This document shows positions 50,911 through 59,570 of a stretch of 64,000 bases of DNA, one piece after another. This DNA is from Jatrophihabitans sp035642535 (lineage in GTDB: Bacteria > Actinomycetota > Actinomycetes > Mycobacteriales > Jatrophihabitantaceae): positions 1 to 64,000 of the forward strand of contig DASQSE010000132.1 of NCBI GenBank assembly GCA_035642535.1, read 5' to 3'. Positions within the stretch are counted from its first letter, which is position 1; the number at the start of each line of letters is the position of its first letter. The notes under the pieces are model-generated. The model saw only the letters and a program-made list of their open reading frames with translations. It was not told the DNA's origin and made no database searches. Made by a program: the position numbers and the translations under genes.

Positions 50911-52167
50911 TCACTCGAAGATCGGTTCGAACTCCTCGGTCGGCGGGCCGGAGGAGAGGTCGACGCGGGTGTCCGCGAGGTCGCGGAGCACGGTGCTGAC
51001 GTAGGACGCGACGGCGGCCGCGCGGCCGACGTCGTGACCCCGCTGCTCGGAAAGCAGCCAGCGGTGCTCGCTGATCTCGTAGAACAACTCCGCGTCGGGC
51101 AGCTTCACGCGCAGCTCGGGCGGGACGAGGCTGAGCGTGCCGTAGAACTTCTGGTCCAGCCACGCACGGGCTGCAGCGTCATCGGGAATCGGCCGGCCGG
51201 TGCCGTCCTCCCACTTGGCTTTGAAGCGCGCGAGGTCGCCGAGCAACGTGCGCGCCTGGTTCTCCTGCACGCGCAGTCCGGTGAGCTCGAAAAGCCGGCG
51301 CTGGTGGTGGCCCGCCTCGACGACCTGCGTGTCGTAGTGCAGCCGCAGGCCGCCCGGCTCGGTGTTGATGGTGAGCTCGGAGACGTCGAAACCTAGTTCG
51401 TTGAGCCGCTTCAGCCGCGCGTGGATCCGGTAGTTCTCGGCACCCGGCACGACCACGTCGTCGGTCAGCTCGGTCCACAGCCGGTCGTAGCGGGGCCGGA
51501 AAGAACGCACCTCCTCGAGCACGTCCGTCGACTCGCTCAGCAGCCCGGCGGCCTGCAGGTCGAACATCTCTCCGGCGATGTTCTCCGTCGCGATCTCGAT
51601 GTCGTGCGAGCGTTGTCCGTCCGACAGTCGCGGGTGGATCTCGCCCGTCTCGGCGTCGACGAGATAGGCGGCGAGCGCGCCGGCGTCGCGGCGGAACAGC
51701 GTGTTCGACAGCGAGCAGTCGCCCCAGAAGAACCCGGCGAGATGCAGCCGCACGAACAGGCCGACCAGCGCATCGAGCAACCGGGTGCGCAGCTTCGGCA
51801 GGCTGCGTCCGGTGAACAGCGACCGATACGGCTGGGAGAACTGGAGATGGCGGGTGATCAGCAAGCCGCCCAGGTCTGCACCGTCGGCGTCGGTGCGGTC
51901 GACGACCGTCCCGTACGCCTCGACGACCGGCACCGAATGCTCGGCCAGCGCGCGCAGCAGGGTGTGTTCGCGCAGGACATACCGATCGGTCCCCTCCTTG
52001 ACCGCGAACACCTCACCACCGATCTCGACGAAGCGGACGAGGTGCCGCGAGATGCCGCGCGGCACGTACACGATCAACTCGTCGGGCCAGGCGGCCAGCG
52101 GCACATCGAACGGCAGCCCCATGAGCCCGACGTTCGTGCCGACAGCCGTGAAGGCGTAGCTCCGCAC
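50911..52167 (-). CDS. DUF4032 domain protein with kinase-like fold
   Basis: 418 residues. The N-terminal ~190 residues resemble lipopolysaccharide-kinase-like proteins: GEVFAVKEGTDRYVLREH (a Lys candidate for ATP), HLAGFFWGDCSLSNTLFR (catalytic-loop-like Asp and Asn) and AYLVDAETGEIH (metal-site-like Asp). DUF4032 forms the rest. Actinobacteria often carry one copy; its substrate is unknown. The GTG start lies 6 nt after TAGGCT (52174-52179), a leaderless arrangement. Confidence 0.82.
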   Translation of the reverse strand: MRSYAFTAVGTNVGLMGLPFDVPLAAWPDELIVYVPRGISRHLVRFVEIGGEVFAVKEGTDRYVLREHTLLRALAEHSVPVVEAYGTVVDRTDADGADLGGLLITRHLQFSQPYRSLFTGRSLPKLRTRLLDALVGLFVRLHLAGFFWGDCSLSNTLFRRDAGALAAYLVDAETGEIHPRLSDGQRSHDIEIATENIAGEMFDLQAAGLLSESTDVLEEVRSFRPRYDRLWTELTDDVVVPGAENYRIHARLKRLNELGFDVSELTINTEPGGLRLHYDTQVVEAGHHQRRLFELTGLRVQENQARTLLGDLARFKAKWEDGTGRPIPDDAAARAWLDQKFYGTLSLVPPELRVKLPDAELFYEISEHRWLLSEQRGHDVGRAAAVASYVSTVLRDLADTRVDLSSGPPTEEFEPIFE

Positions 52168-52173
52168 TCTGCC

Positions 52174-52179
52174 AGCCTA
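52174..52179 (-). promoter_or_regulatory. -10 element of the DUF4032 gene (TAGGCT, leaderless type)
   Basis: Identical hexamer and spacing (6 nt to GTG) as at pafA. Confidence 0.5.
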
Positions 52180-52226
52180 GGAAATCGGACCGTCGGAAAA
52201 CTGAGGTTCCGGACGACGATAGGGGT

Positions 52227-52763
52227 GTGGACGCGTCCGCGACCGATCGGGAAGACCCGCGGGCGGCACTGCTGGAGCTGTACGACCCGGCGCTGCCGCA
52301 GGTTTACGGCTACCTGCTGCGCCGCTGCGGGCGTCGCGAGGTGGCCGAGGAACTCACCTCCGAGACGTTTCTCGCGGCCGCCGATGCCGCGCGGCGCAGT
52401 CGGCCGCCCGGGATCGACATCGGGTGGCTGATCGGCGTCGCCCGGCACAAGCTCGCCGACCACTGGCGTCGGCAGGCACGCGAGGAGCGCAAGCTGCGCG
52501 CTGTCGCCTCCGAGCCGGAGCCGCATGACGACCCGTGGGACGCCCGGCTGGACGCACTGCGCGCCGCGCAGACACTCAAGGCGCTGGCCCCGCAGTTCCG
52601 CCTCGCGCTGACCCTGCGTTATGTCGACGACCTGCCGGTGGCCGAGGTCGCCGGCGTCCTCGACCGCAGCCTCGGCGCGACCGAAGCACTCCTCGTGCGC
52701 GCGAAGGCGGCGTTCCGCGCCCACTACACCGCCACGGAAGAGGAGGCGGGCGGCGATGCGTGA
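52227..52763 (+). CDS. ECF-type RNA polymerase sigma factor
   Basis: 178 residues from a GTG at 52227. Region 2: VYGYLLRRCGRREVAEELTS then ETFLAAADAARR; region 4: ALAPQFRLALTLRYVDDLPV and VLDRSLGATEALLVRAKAAF, where the usual recognition-helix wording is loosened. No zinc anti-sigma follows; instead the gene overlaps by 8 nt a triple VOC protein with a short anti-sigma-like N-terminus. Divergent from the DUF4032 gene. Confidence 0.88.
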   Translation: MDASATDREDPRAALLELYDPALPQVYGYLLRRCGRREVAEELTSETFLAAADAARRSRPPGIDIGWLIGVARHKLADHWRRQAREERKLRAVASEPEPHDDPWDARLDALRAAQTLKALAPQFRLALTLRYVDDLPVAEVAGVLDRSLGATEALLVRAKAAFRAHYTATEEEAGGDA

Positions 52764-53982
52764 CCCGTTGATCGACCTGCGGGATCAGGGCGCGCCGATC
52801 GACCCGCACCCCGCCTTCGCCGCCGAGCTGCGCGCCCGTCTCGAGCGCGCGCTGGCCCTGCCGAAAGGAGTCACCGCTGTGACGACGCTGACCGAGACCG
52901 AGCCTGCGACCCCCACGACCCGGTCGGCCGTGGTGCCCTACGTCGCCGTCGACGACGCGCGGCGCGCCATCGAGTGGTACGCGGACGTGTTCGGTGCCGC
53001 CCTGGCCGGCGAGCCGATCGTGATGCCCGACGGCCGGATCGGGCACGCGGAGCTCATCCTCGCGAGCGGGGCGATCTACCTCGCCGACGCACACCCGGAG
53101 ATCGGCGTGACGGCGCCCCGGCCGGGCGAGGCGACGGTGAGCCTGATGCTGCCGGTGGACGACGCGGACGAGGTGCGTCGGCGGGCGCTGGCCGCGGGAG
53201 CGTCCACCGATCGCGAGCCGTATGACGGCTACGGGCAGCGCAACGCCTGGATCATCGATCCCTTCAACCACCGTTGGGGTCTCCACTCGCCGCTGCGCAC
53301 GCCTGACTACCGGCATGGCGATCTGACCCATGTTTCGGTCCGGACGCCGGATCCGGCGGGTGCGGCCGAGTTCTACCGTGCGGTGGTTGGTTGGGAGGTC
53401 GTCGACGATCGGGTGCCGGGCGCGACGCCGTCGGTCGGTGTCTGGGCGAGCGCCGAGCCGATGCTGTTGTGCGTATACGCGGTCGATGACCTTGCCGACG
53501 CGCGCGCTCGCGTCGTGGCGGCCGGCGGGACGGCCGGTGAGCCGCGCCAGGAACCGTACGGCCTACGCGCCGACTGCACCGACGACCAGGGCACCGCGTT
53601 CGCGATCCACGAGGTCGCGGGCGGGACCGAGCGGCCACCTGCCCACGGCCGGCGCGCGGGTGACCTGGCTTATCTGACGCTGGAGGTCGTCGACTCCGCG
53701 AAGGCACGCGCGTTCTACGGCGCCGTGCTCGGCTGGACGTTCACACCCGGTCGGGTCGCCGACGGCTGGCAGGTCGAGGACACGGCGCCCATGACCGGGC
53801 TCAGCGGCGGGCATTCGCAGGCAGCCGGCATCCCGATGTGGCGGGTGGCCGACATCGACCATGCGGTCGCGGCGGTGCGGGCCGCGGGCGGCACCGCGAC
53901 AGATCCGGAGCAGCAGCCGTACGGAACCACCAGCGAGTGCGTCGACGACCAGGGCACGCGTTTCTACCTCGGTCAGCTCTGA
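52756..53982 (+). CDS. Triple VOC-domain protein coupled to an ECF sigma factor
   Basis: 408 residues. The first ~40 (DPLIDLRDQGAPIDPHPAF then AAELRARLERALAL) resemble the N-terminus of membrane or anti-sigma partners encoded after this type of sigma factor. Three VOC modules follow at about 52-175, 190-300 and 300-408: VVPYVAVDDARRAIEWYADV, THVSVRTPDPAGAAEFYRAV and AYLTLEVVDSAKARAFYGAV. The start ATG lies inside the end of the sigma gene. It could be a small-molecule sensor that controls the sigma factor. Confidence 0.85.
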   Translation: MRDPLIDLRDQGAPIDPHPAFAAELRARLERALALPKGVTAVTTLTETEPATPTTRSAVVPYVAVDDARRAIEWYADVFGAALAGEPIVMPDGRIGHAELILASGAIYLADAHPEIGVTAPRPGEATVSLMLPVDDADEVRRRALAAGASTDREPYDGYGQRNAWIIDPFNHRWGLHSPLRTPDYRHGDLTHVSVRTPDPAGAAEFYRAVVGWEVVDDRVPGATPSVGVWASAEPMLLCVYAVDDLADARARVVAAGGTAGEPRQEPYGLRADCTDDQGTAFAIHEVAGGTERPPAHGRRAGDLAYLTLEVVDSAKARAFYGAVLGWTFTPGRVADGWQVEDTAPMTGLSGGHSQAAGIPMWRVADIDHAVAAVRAAGGTATDPEQQPYGTTSECVDDQGTRFYLGQL

Positions 53983-53988
53983 TCTCGC

Positions 53989-55347
53989 TCAGAGCGGGAG
54001 CGCGAGCAGCGCGTTCTCCACGACCTCGGTGAGCGCGGGATGGATCCAATACTGGCCACCCGCCATCTCGCGGGCGCCGAGCCCGAAGCTCATCGCCTGG
54101 ATGAGCGGCTGGATCAGGGTCGAGGCCTGTGCGCCGAGCAGGTGTGCGCCGATGAGCTGCCCGGTCGTCGGGTCGGCGAGGACTTTGCACAAGCTCGCCG
54201 TGTCGGCCATTGCCCACCCGTACGCGGTACCGCCGTAGGCCGCCTTCGCGGTGACGTAGGGACGCTTCGCGGCCGTCGCCTCCTCCTCGGTCAGCCCGAC
54301 GGAGGCAAGCTGCGGGTGGGTGAACACCGCAGCGGGCACGAAGCGGTGGTCGGCGTCGATCGGGTCGTCCGGATGGGCGAGGTTGTGCGCGACGACCCGC
54401 GCCTCGTGGTTGGCGACGTGTTTGAGCATGTGGTCGGAGGACGCGTCGCCGAGCGCCCAGACGCCGGGCGCGGACGTGCGTTGCTGCGCATCCACCTTGA
54501 TCCGGCCGTCGTCATGGGCCGTAACGCCGCCCGCCGCAAGGTTGAGCCCGTCGCCGTTCGGGACGCGGCCGGTCGCGACGAGCAGCAGGTCGCCGTGCGC
54601 GGACCTCCCGTCGTCCAGCTCGACGGTGATGTCGCCCTCGGTGCCGCGCACCGCGACCGGGTGCACGCCGGTGCGCAGGTCCCATCGATCGCGGACGATC
54701 TCGGTGAGCGCCGCGGCCACCTCGTGGTCGAGGTGGCTCAGCAGCCCGCTGCGGGCGAGCACCGTCGTGTGCACCCCGAACGCGGAGAAGATGTGCGCGA
54801 ACTCGGCGGCGACGAATCCGGCGCCCACGACGACGACCCGCTCGGGCAGGGCGTCGATGCGCATGATCGTGTCGGACGTGTGGAACGGCACGCCGGATTC
54901 TGCGACGACCTCCGGCACCATCGGACGGCTGCCGGAGGCCAGCACGATGTGGTCGGCGGTCAGCGTCTCGCCGGTCGCCAATCGCAGCGTCCGGGGCGCG
55001 GTGAACTCGGCGTGCGTCTCGAACAGCGTCACGTTGGGCGTGCCGGTTGCGCGGTATTGGCGGCCGCTCTCGGACGTCGCGTCGATGCGCCCGAAGATCC
55101 GGTCGCGTAACTCGGCCCATTCGACGCGCGGCGCGGGGCCGTGCAGGTTGAGCCGCGTCCAGTCCGTCGCCTCGGCGGCCAGGTCGGCCGGGTAGACGAA
55201 CATCTTCGTCGGGATGCAGCCGACGTTGACGCACGTGCCGCCGAACACGCCCTGCTCGACGATGGCGATGCGCCAGCCGTCGAGCTCGGGCGTGACGATC
55301 GAGTTGCCCGAACCGGTCCCGACGATCACCAGATCGAAATGCCCCAC
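53989..55347 (-). CDS. mtr: Mycothione reductase
   Basis: 452 residues, a pyridine nucleotide-disulfide oxidoreductase. The FAD motif is VIVGTGSGNS, the redox-active disulfide is GGTCVNVGCIPTKM, the NADPH region contains VVVVGAGFVAAEFAHIFSAF, and the C-terminal catalytic His is in YWIHPALTEVVENALL. It reduces mycothiol disulfide to mycothiol in the cytoplasm. TATCGT (55355-55360) lies 7 nt before the GTG, indicating a leaderless mRNA. Confidence 0.93.
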   Translation of the reverse strand: MGHFDLVIVGTGSGNSIVTPELDGWRIAIVEQGVFGGTCVNVGCIPTKMFVYPADLAAEATDWTRLNLHGPAPRVEWAELRDRIFGRIDATSESGRQYRATGTPNVTLFETHAEFTAPRTLRLATGETLTADHIVLASGSRPMVPEVVAESGVPFHTSDTIMRIDALPERVVVVGAGFVAAEFAHIFSAFGVHTTVLARSGLLSHLDHEVAAALTEIVRDRWDLRTGVHPVAVRGTEGDITVELDDGRSAHGDLLLVATGRVPNGDGLNLAAGGVTAHDDGRIKVDAQQRTSAPGVWALGDASSDHMLKHVANHEARVVAHNLAHPDDPIDADHRFVPAAVFTHPQLASVGLTEEEATAAKRPYVTAKAAYGGTAYGWAMADTASLCKVLADPTTGQLIGAHLLGAQASTLIQPLIQAMSFGLGAREMAGGQYWIHPALTEVVENALLALPL

Positions 55348-55368
55348 GCGCCGAACGATACGGGCGCG

Positions 55369-56175
55369 CTACCAGTGGGCGACGGCCTCGGCCATCAGGT
55401 CGCCGAAGAGGTGATCGAGCTCAGGCGTGTCGAGGCCGCGGTTCGCGAACCAGCGGCAGACGTTGGTGCAGTCCCGCTCCAGGAAGGCCGGGCCTTGCGG
55501 ATTGGCGACGATGTCCACGACCTGGGGCAGGTCGATCATGATGAGTCGACCGCGATGCACCAGCAGGTTGAACGCGGACATGTCGCCGTGCGCGTACCCG
55601 GCGCCGGCGAGCAGGCGCATCGCATCGACGCACTGCGTGAACAGCTCGTGCAGTTCGTGCAGTGCCGGCCGGCACTGCGCCAGGCGGGGCGCCGCGGTGC
55701 CGTCGGGATCGCCGATGAACTCGAGCATCAGCTCGGTGCCGTTGAGCTGGACGGGATACGGAACCGGTGCGCCCAGCATCCAGAACCGGGCCAGCGCGTC
55801 GAACTCCGCGATGGCCCACTTGCCGGCGGCGATGTCGCGACCGTAGGTGGTGCGCTTGGCCATGGCTCGCGTGTCGCGGGACTTCCGGGTGCGCCGGCCC
55901 TCCTGGTAGCCGACGTCGCGGTGGAACATGCGGTGTTCGTTGGAGCGGTACCGCTTCGCGGCGAGCAGGGACTCCGGCCCGTCCGGCAGCGCGCGGCGGA
56001 CGAGGTGGACGTCCGCCTCCTTGCCGGTCTTGAGCACGCCGAGCTCGGTGTCGAGCGCGTTGTGGTCGGTGATGACCCAGTCGGGATAGGGCGCGGGGCC
56101 GTGCTGGGCGACGTCCCAGGTCGAGTAGGGCGGTTCGTCGAACGGTAGGTCGTCGGTCAGGTCGAACGATGACAA
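55369..56175 (-). CDS. RIO-type serine/threonine protein kinase
   Basis: 268 residues matching the RIO1 kinase fold: nucleotide-binding LKTGKEADVHLV, Lys in LAAKRYR, catalytic loop YAHGDMSAFNLLVH (Asp and Asn), and metal loop MIDLPQVVDIV. Bacterial RIO proteins are poorly characterised; eukaryotic and archaeal ones act in ribosome assembly. The TTG start has GAGGAG 8 nt upstream. A 19-codon leader-like frame lies in the 5' region. Confidence 0.9.
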   Translation of the reverse strand: MSSFDLTDDLPFDEPPYSTWDVAQHGPAPYPDWVITDHNALDTELGVLKTGKEADVHLVRRALPDGPESLLAAKRYRSNEHRMFHRDVGYQEGRRTRKSRDTRAMAKRTTYGRDIAAGKWAIAEFDALARFWMLGAPVPYPVQLNGTELMLEFIGDPDGTAAPRLAQCRPALHELHELFTQCVDAMRLLAGAGYAHGDMSAFNLLVHRGRLIMIDLPQVVDIVANPQGPAFLERDCTNVCRWFANRGLDTPELDHLFGDLMAEAVAHW

Positions 56176-56229
56176 CTTGGAATCTCCTCGGCGGAGCGCG
56201 CGACCGCCGAGAGCCTGGGAGGTTCGCGG

Positions 56230-56289
56230 TCAGCGCGGGAGCGGATGGGTGGGCAACTGGAGGCACACCCGGGCAACGTAGTGAGACAT
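56230..56289 (-). CDS. Possible 19-residue leader peptide upstream of the RIO kinase
   Basis: ATG at 56289 has a very strong ribosome site GGGAGGTG 5 nt upstream, and the frame runs MSHYVARVCLQLPTHPLPR to a TGA at 56230, 54 nt before the RIO start. The quality of the site, much better than most in this window, argues for translation. A Cys, and three Pro near the end, could stall ribosomes. It is too short for domain evidence. Confidence 0.45.
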   Translation of the reverse strand: MSHYVARVCLQLPTHPLPR

Positions 56290-56374
56290 CCAGGCACCTC
56301 CCTCGAGCCATCCGCCGGCCTCGCGCCGGCAAGCTGCACCCATTCTCCGCCGCGGGCGCAACTCCGTTTCCGCG

Positions 56375-56432
56375 ACTTTGACCCTCCCATGCACGCTGGA
56401 GGAGCGGCGCGGCGTCGTGGGGAAGTCAAAGT
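56375..56432. promoter_or_regulatory. Perfect 8-bp dyad between the RIO leader and proS
   Basis: ACTTTGAC (56375-56382) and GTCAAAGT (56425-56432) are exact inverted repeats with a 42-nt spacer, in the divergent region. They could be two operator copies or a long stem. No T-box features are seen. Confidence 0.35.
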
Positions 56433-56453
56433 GGGGCGTTGGGAGCACGCGGA

Positions 56454-56459
56454 TAGCCT
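56454..56459 (+). promoter_or_regulatory. -10 element of proS (TAGCCT, leaderless type)
   Basis: TAGCCT lies 7 nt before the GTG start of proS. Confidence 0.45.
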
Positions 56460-56466
56460 TTCCGTC

Positions 56467-58206
56467 GTGCTTCGTCTCTCCACGCTGTTCCTGCGCACGC
56501 TGCGCGACGACCCCGCCGACGCCGAGGTGCCGAGCCACAGGCTGCTCGTCCGCGCCGGGTACGTCCGCCGCGTGGCCCCCGGCATCTACTCGTGGCTGCC
56601 ACTGGGCGTGATCGTGCAGGAGAACGTCGCGCAGGTCGTCCGCGAGGAGATGAACGCGATCGGCTCGCAGGAGGTGCACTTTCCGGCGCTCATCCCGCGC
56701 GAGATCTTCGAGGAGAGCGGGCGCTGGTCGGACTACGGCGACACGCTCTTCCGGCTGCACGACCGCAAGGACGCCGACTACCTCCTGGCGCCGACGCACG
56801 AGGAGTTGTTCACCCTGCTGGTCAAGGGCGAGTACTCGTCGTACAAGGACTACCCGCTGGCGCTGTACCAGATCCAGACGAAATACCGGGACGAGGCGCG
56901 GCCGCGCGCCGGGGTGCTGCGCGGGCGCGAATTCGTGATGAAGGACTCGTACTCCTTCGACCTCTCGCACGCGGGCCTGGAGGCTGCCTACCGCGCGCAC
57001 CGGGACGCCTACGAGAAGATCTTCACGCGCCTCGGGTTCACGTACCGCATCGTGTTCGCGGTCTCGGGCGCCATGGGCGGTTCGGCGTCCGAGGAGTTCC
57101 TCGCCCCGGCGCTCGCCGGCGAGGACACCTTCGTCCAATGCACCAACTGCGACTACGCGGCCAACACCGAAGCGGTGGAGATCGCGGCCCCCGAGCGTCA
57201 GGACCCGGCTGAGCATCCGGCGCAGCAGCTGCTCGACACGCCGGACACCCCGACGATCGACACGCTCGTCGCGCGGATGCAGGAACTCGGCCACTCGACG
57301 ACGGCCGCCGACACGCTCAAGAACGTCGTGCTCAAGACGCGCGCTCCCGGTGAGTCCGAGTGGCAGCTGCTGATCGTCGGCGTCCCCGGCGACCGCGAGG
57401 TCGATCTCAAGCGCATCGCGGGACAGCTGGAGCCGGTCGAGGTGGCGCAGGCACACGAGGACGACCTGGCCGCCGATCCCAGGCTGGTGAAGGGATACAT
57501 CGGCCCGCAGCGACTCGCCGACTGGAAGATCCGTTTCCTGGTCGACCCGCTCGTCGTCGAGGGCAGTGCCTGGGTCACCGGCGCGAACGAGGCGGGCAAG
57601 CACGCGGCGCACGTCGTCCGGGGCCGGGACTTCGAGCCGGACGGCGAGCTCGGCGCGGTCGAGATCCGGGACGGCGACCGGTGCGCGCGCTGCGGCGCGC
57701 CGCTGGAGCTGGCGCGTGGCATCGAGCTCGGCCACGTCTTCCAGCTGGGGGAGAAGTACGCCCGGACGTTCGGGCTCACCGCGCTCGACCAGAACGGCAA
57801 GCCGGTCACCGTCACGATGGGCTCCTACGGGGTGGGCGTCACCCGGGCGGTCGCCGCGCTCGCCGAGCAGACGCACGACGAGCAGGGCCTGTGCTGGCCG
57901 CGCGTCGTCGCCCCGGCCGACGTGCACATCGTCGCGACCGGCAAGGACCAGACGGTGTTCACCGCGGCCGAGGCGTTGGCAACCGAACTCGAGGACGCGG
58001 GCGTGCGGGTCATGTACGACGACCGCCGCGGCGTCTCGCCCGGCGTGAAGTTCAAGGACGCCGAGCTGATCGGCGTCCCGACGATCGTGATCGTCGGCAG
58101 GGGCCTCGTCGACGGTGTGGTCGAGGTCCGCGATCGCAAGACCGGCGAGCGGCGCGAGGTACCTGTGGCCGATGCAGCGCGCGAGGTGTGCGTGGAGATC
58201 CGCTGA
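56467..58206 (+). CDS. proS: Prolyl-tRNA synthetase, bacterial type
   Basis: 579 residues. Class II motifs are clear: motif 1 around PGIYSWLPLGVIVQENVAQV, motif 2 in YRDEARPRAGVLRGREFVMK, motif 3 in MGSYGVGVTRAVAALAEQ. Between motifs 2 and 3 lies the YbaK-like editing domain (about residues 230-390) that removes Ala-tRNA(Pro), and a C-terminal anticodon-binding domain follows. A GTG start agrees with the family N-terminus. Longer upstream readings are not needed. Confidence 0.96.
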   Translation: MLRLSTLFLRTLRDDPADAEVPSHRLLVRAGYVRRVAPGIYSWLPLGVIVQENVAQVVREEMNAIGSQEVHFPALIPREIFEESGRWSDYGDTLFRLHDRKDADYLLAPTHEELFTLLVKGEYSSYKDYPLALYQIQTKYRDEARPRAGVLRGREFVMKDSYSFDLSHAGLEAAYRAHRDAYEKIFTRLGFTYRIVFAVSGAMGGSASEEFLAPALAGEDTFVQCTNCDYAANTEAVEIAAPERQDPAEHPAQQLLDTPDTPTIDTLVARMQELGHSTTAADTLKNVVLKTRAPGESEWQLLIVGVPGDREVDLKRIAGQLEPVEVAQAHEDDLAADPRLVKGYIGPQRLADWKIRFLVDPLVVEGSAWVTGANEAGKHAAHVVRGRDFEPDGELGAVEIRDGDRCARCGAPLELARGIELGHVFQLGEKYARTFGLTALDQNGKPVTVTMGSYGVGVTRAVAALAEQTHDEQGLCWPRVVAPADVHIVATGKDQTVFTAAEALATELEDAGVRVMYDDRRGVSPGVKFKDAELIGVPTIVIVGRGLVDGVVEVRDRKTGERREVPVADAAREVCVEIR

Positions 58207-58237
58207 CGCGTCTGCCGAGCCGCACCTCGCTGACTGC

Positions 58238-58243
58238 TACGGT
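58238..58243 (+). promoter_or_regulatory. -10 element of ung (TACGGT, leaderless type)
   Basis: TACGGT lies 7 nt before the GTG at 58251. Confidence 0.4.
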
Positions 58244-58250
58244 GACGCGG

Positions 58251-58928
58251 GTGCCGGGACGCCCGCTCACCGAGATGATCGACGCCGGCTGGGCCGAGGC
58301 GCTCGCGCCGGCGACCGATCGCGTGGCCGCGATGGGAGATTTCCTCCGCGCCGAGGTCGCGGCCGGCCGCACCTATCTCCCCGCCCCGAGCAACATCCTG
58401 CGCGCATTCACCCAGCCGTTCGCCGACGTGCGGGTGCTCGTCGTCGGGCAGGACCCGTATCCGACGCCCGGGCATCCGATCGGGCTCTGCTTCGCGGTGG
58501 AGCGACACGTGCGCCCGATCCCGCGCAGCCTGCAGAACATTTACCGCGAGTTGCGTGCGGACCTGGGCGTCGCGCCGCCCGAGCACGGCGACCTCACCGC
58601 CTGGACCGAGCACGGGGTGCTGCTGCTCAACCGCTGCCTGACCGTCCGGCCCGGCGCGCCTGCGTCGCATCGAGGCAAGGGCTGGGAGGCCATCACCGAC
58701 CAGGCGATCCGGGCGCTGGCCGCGCGCGGCACCCCGCTGGTCGCCGTCCTGTGGGGCCGGGACGCGCAGACGCTGCGCCCGCTGCTCGGCGCGGTGCCGG
58801 CGATCGAATCGGCGCATCCGAGCCCGATGTCCGCCGATCGCGGGTTCTTTGGCTCCCGGCCGTTCAGTCATGTGAACAAGCTGCTCGAGGAGCAGGGCGC
58901 CGACCCGGTGGACTGGTCACTCGCCTGA
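58251..58928 (+). CDS. ung: Uracil-DNA glycosylase, family 1
   Basis: 225 residues from the GTG at 58251; a GTG at 58242 is an alternative. The water-activating motif VVGQDPYPTPGHP (Asp) and the DNA-intercalating HPSPMSADRGFFG (His) are both intact, as is LLLNRCLTVRPGAPASH (Asn for uracil). It removes uracil from DNA. It follows proS by 44 nt with its own -10 box. Confidence 0.95.
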   Translation: MPGRPLTEMIDAGWAEALAPATDRVAAMGDFLRAEVAAGRTYLPAPSNILRAFTQPFADVRVLVVGQDPYPTPGHPIGLCFAVERHVRPIPRSLQNIYRELRADLGVAPPEHGDLTAWTEHGVLLLNRCLTVRPGAPASHRGKGWEAITDQAIRALAARGTPLVAVLWGRDAQTLRPLLGAVPAIESAHPSPMSADRGFFGSRPFSHVNKLLEEQGADPVDWSLA

Positions 58929-58956
58929 ATATCCAGAGGCCCAGTCCAAACGATCG

Positions 58957-58975
58957 TGGTATCACTGCGATACCA
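58957..58975. promoter_or_regulatory. Perfect 7-bp operator of the toxin-antitoxin operon
   Basis: TGGTATC (58957-58963) and GATACCA (58969-58975) are exact inverted repeats with a 5-nt spacer and overlap TACCAT (58971-58976), the -10 box 6 nt before the antitoxin GTG. This is the expected place for autorepression by antitoxin and toxin complex. Confidence 0.7.
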
Positions 58976-58982
58976 TTCGCCT

Positions 58983-59186
58983 GTGGCCATGACGCTCCGG
59001 CTGACCGACGAACAAGACCGCGCGCTGCAGGCGCTCGCGGACGCTCAGCACATCAGCAAGCAAGAGGCTGCGGTCCGTGCGATCGAGGATCAGGCGGAGC
59101 GGCTGTCGGTCGCGCGCGACGTCAACGACTGGCTCGAATACGCCCTGGTTCGGTATGACGACCTGCTCGCGCGTTTGGCGCAGTGA
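58983..59186 (+). CDS. Antitoxin (ribbon-helix-helix-like) of a Doc system
   Basis: 67 residues from a leaderless-type GTG (ATG at 58989 also possible). The N-terminus MTLRLTDEQDRALQAL and ISKQEAAVRAI is typical of ribbon-helix-helix DNA-binding proteins, and the C-terminal helix WLEYALVRYDDLLARLAQ resembles the Phd-type segment that plugs the Doc active site. It overlaps the toxin start by GTGA, so antitoxin is made first. Confidence 0.8.
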   Translation: MAMTLRLTDEQDRALQALADAQHISKQEAAVRAIEDQAERLSVARDVNDWLEYALVRYDDLLARLAQ

Positions 59187-59569
59187 GCATCCGATACCTG
59201 AAGTTGCTGGACGTCCTCCGAATCGCAGGTGCAGTCGAGGGTGCCACGCCGCGAGACGTCGGGTTGATCCAGTCAGCTGTGGCTCGCCCGATGACATCGG
59301 CGTTCGGGTCGGACGCGTATCCACATTTGGATAGCAAGGCAGGTGCACTGCTGCACTCGCTCGCGCGGAATCATCCGTTTATTGACGGCAACAAGCGTGT
59401 GGCGTGGCTCGCGACGGGCGCGTTCTACTTCGTCAACGGCTGGCTGCTCGACGCGCCGGACGATCCGGCGTATGACCTCGTCATCGCCATGGCGACCGGC
59501 GATCTCGATGTGCCTGAGATTGCAGCGTCGCTCGCGGATTGGGTCGGGCCGCGCCGGACCGCAATGTGA
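59183..59569 (+). CDS. doc: Doc/Fic-type toxin
   Basis: 128 residues of the death-on-curing branch of Fic proteins. The active-site loop is HPFIDGNKRVAW, complete with catalytic His and Asn-Lys-Arg; GDLDVPEIAASLADW is the usual C-terminal part. Doc phosphorylates EF-Tu and stops translation. It is translationally coupled to the antitoxin and ends 1 nt from the convergent PPOX gene. Confidence 0.92.
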   Translation: MSIRYLKLLDVLRIAGAVEGATPRDVGLIQSAVARPMTSAFGSDAYPHLDSKAGALLHSLARNHPFIDGNKRVAWLATGAFYFVNGWLLDAPDDPAYDLVIAMATGDLDVPEIAASLADWVGPRRTAM

Positions 59570-59570
59570 A

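Noticed and set aside
56290..56466. T-box riboswitch upstream of proS
   Set aside because: No specifier loop or T-box consensus is seen, and proS has a -10 box 7 nt from its start.
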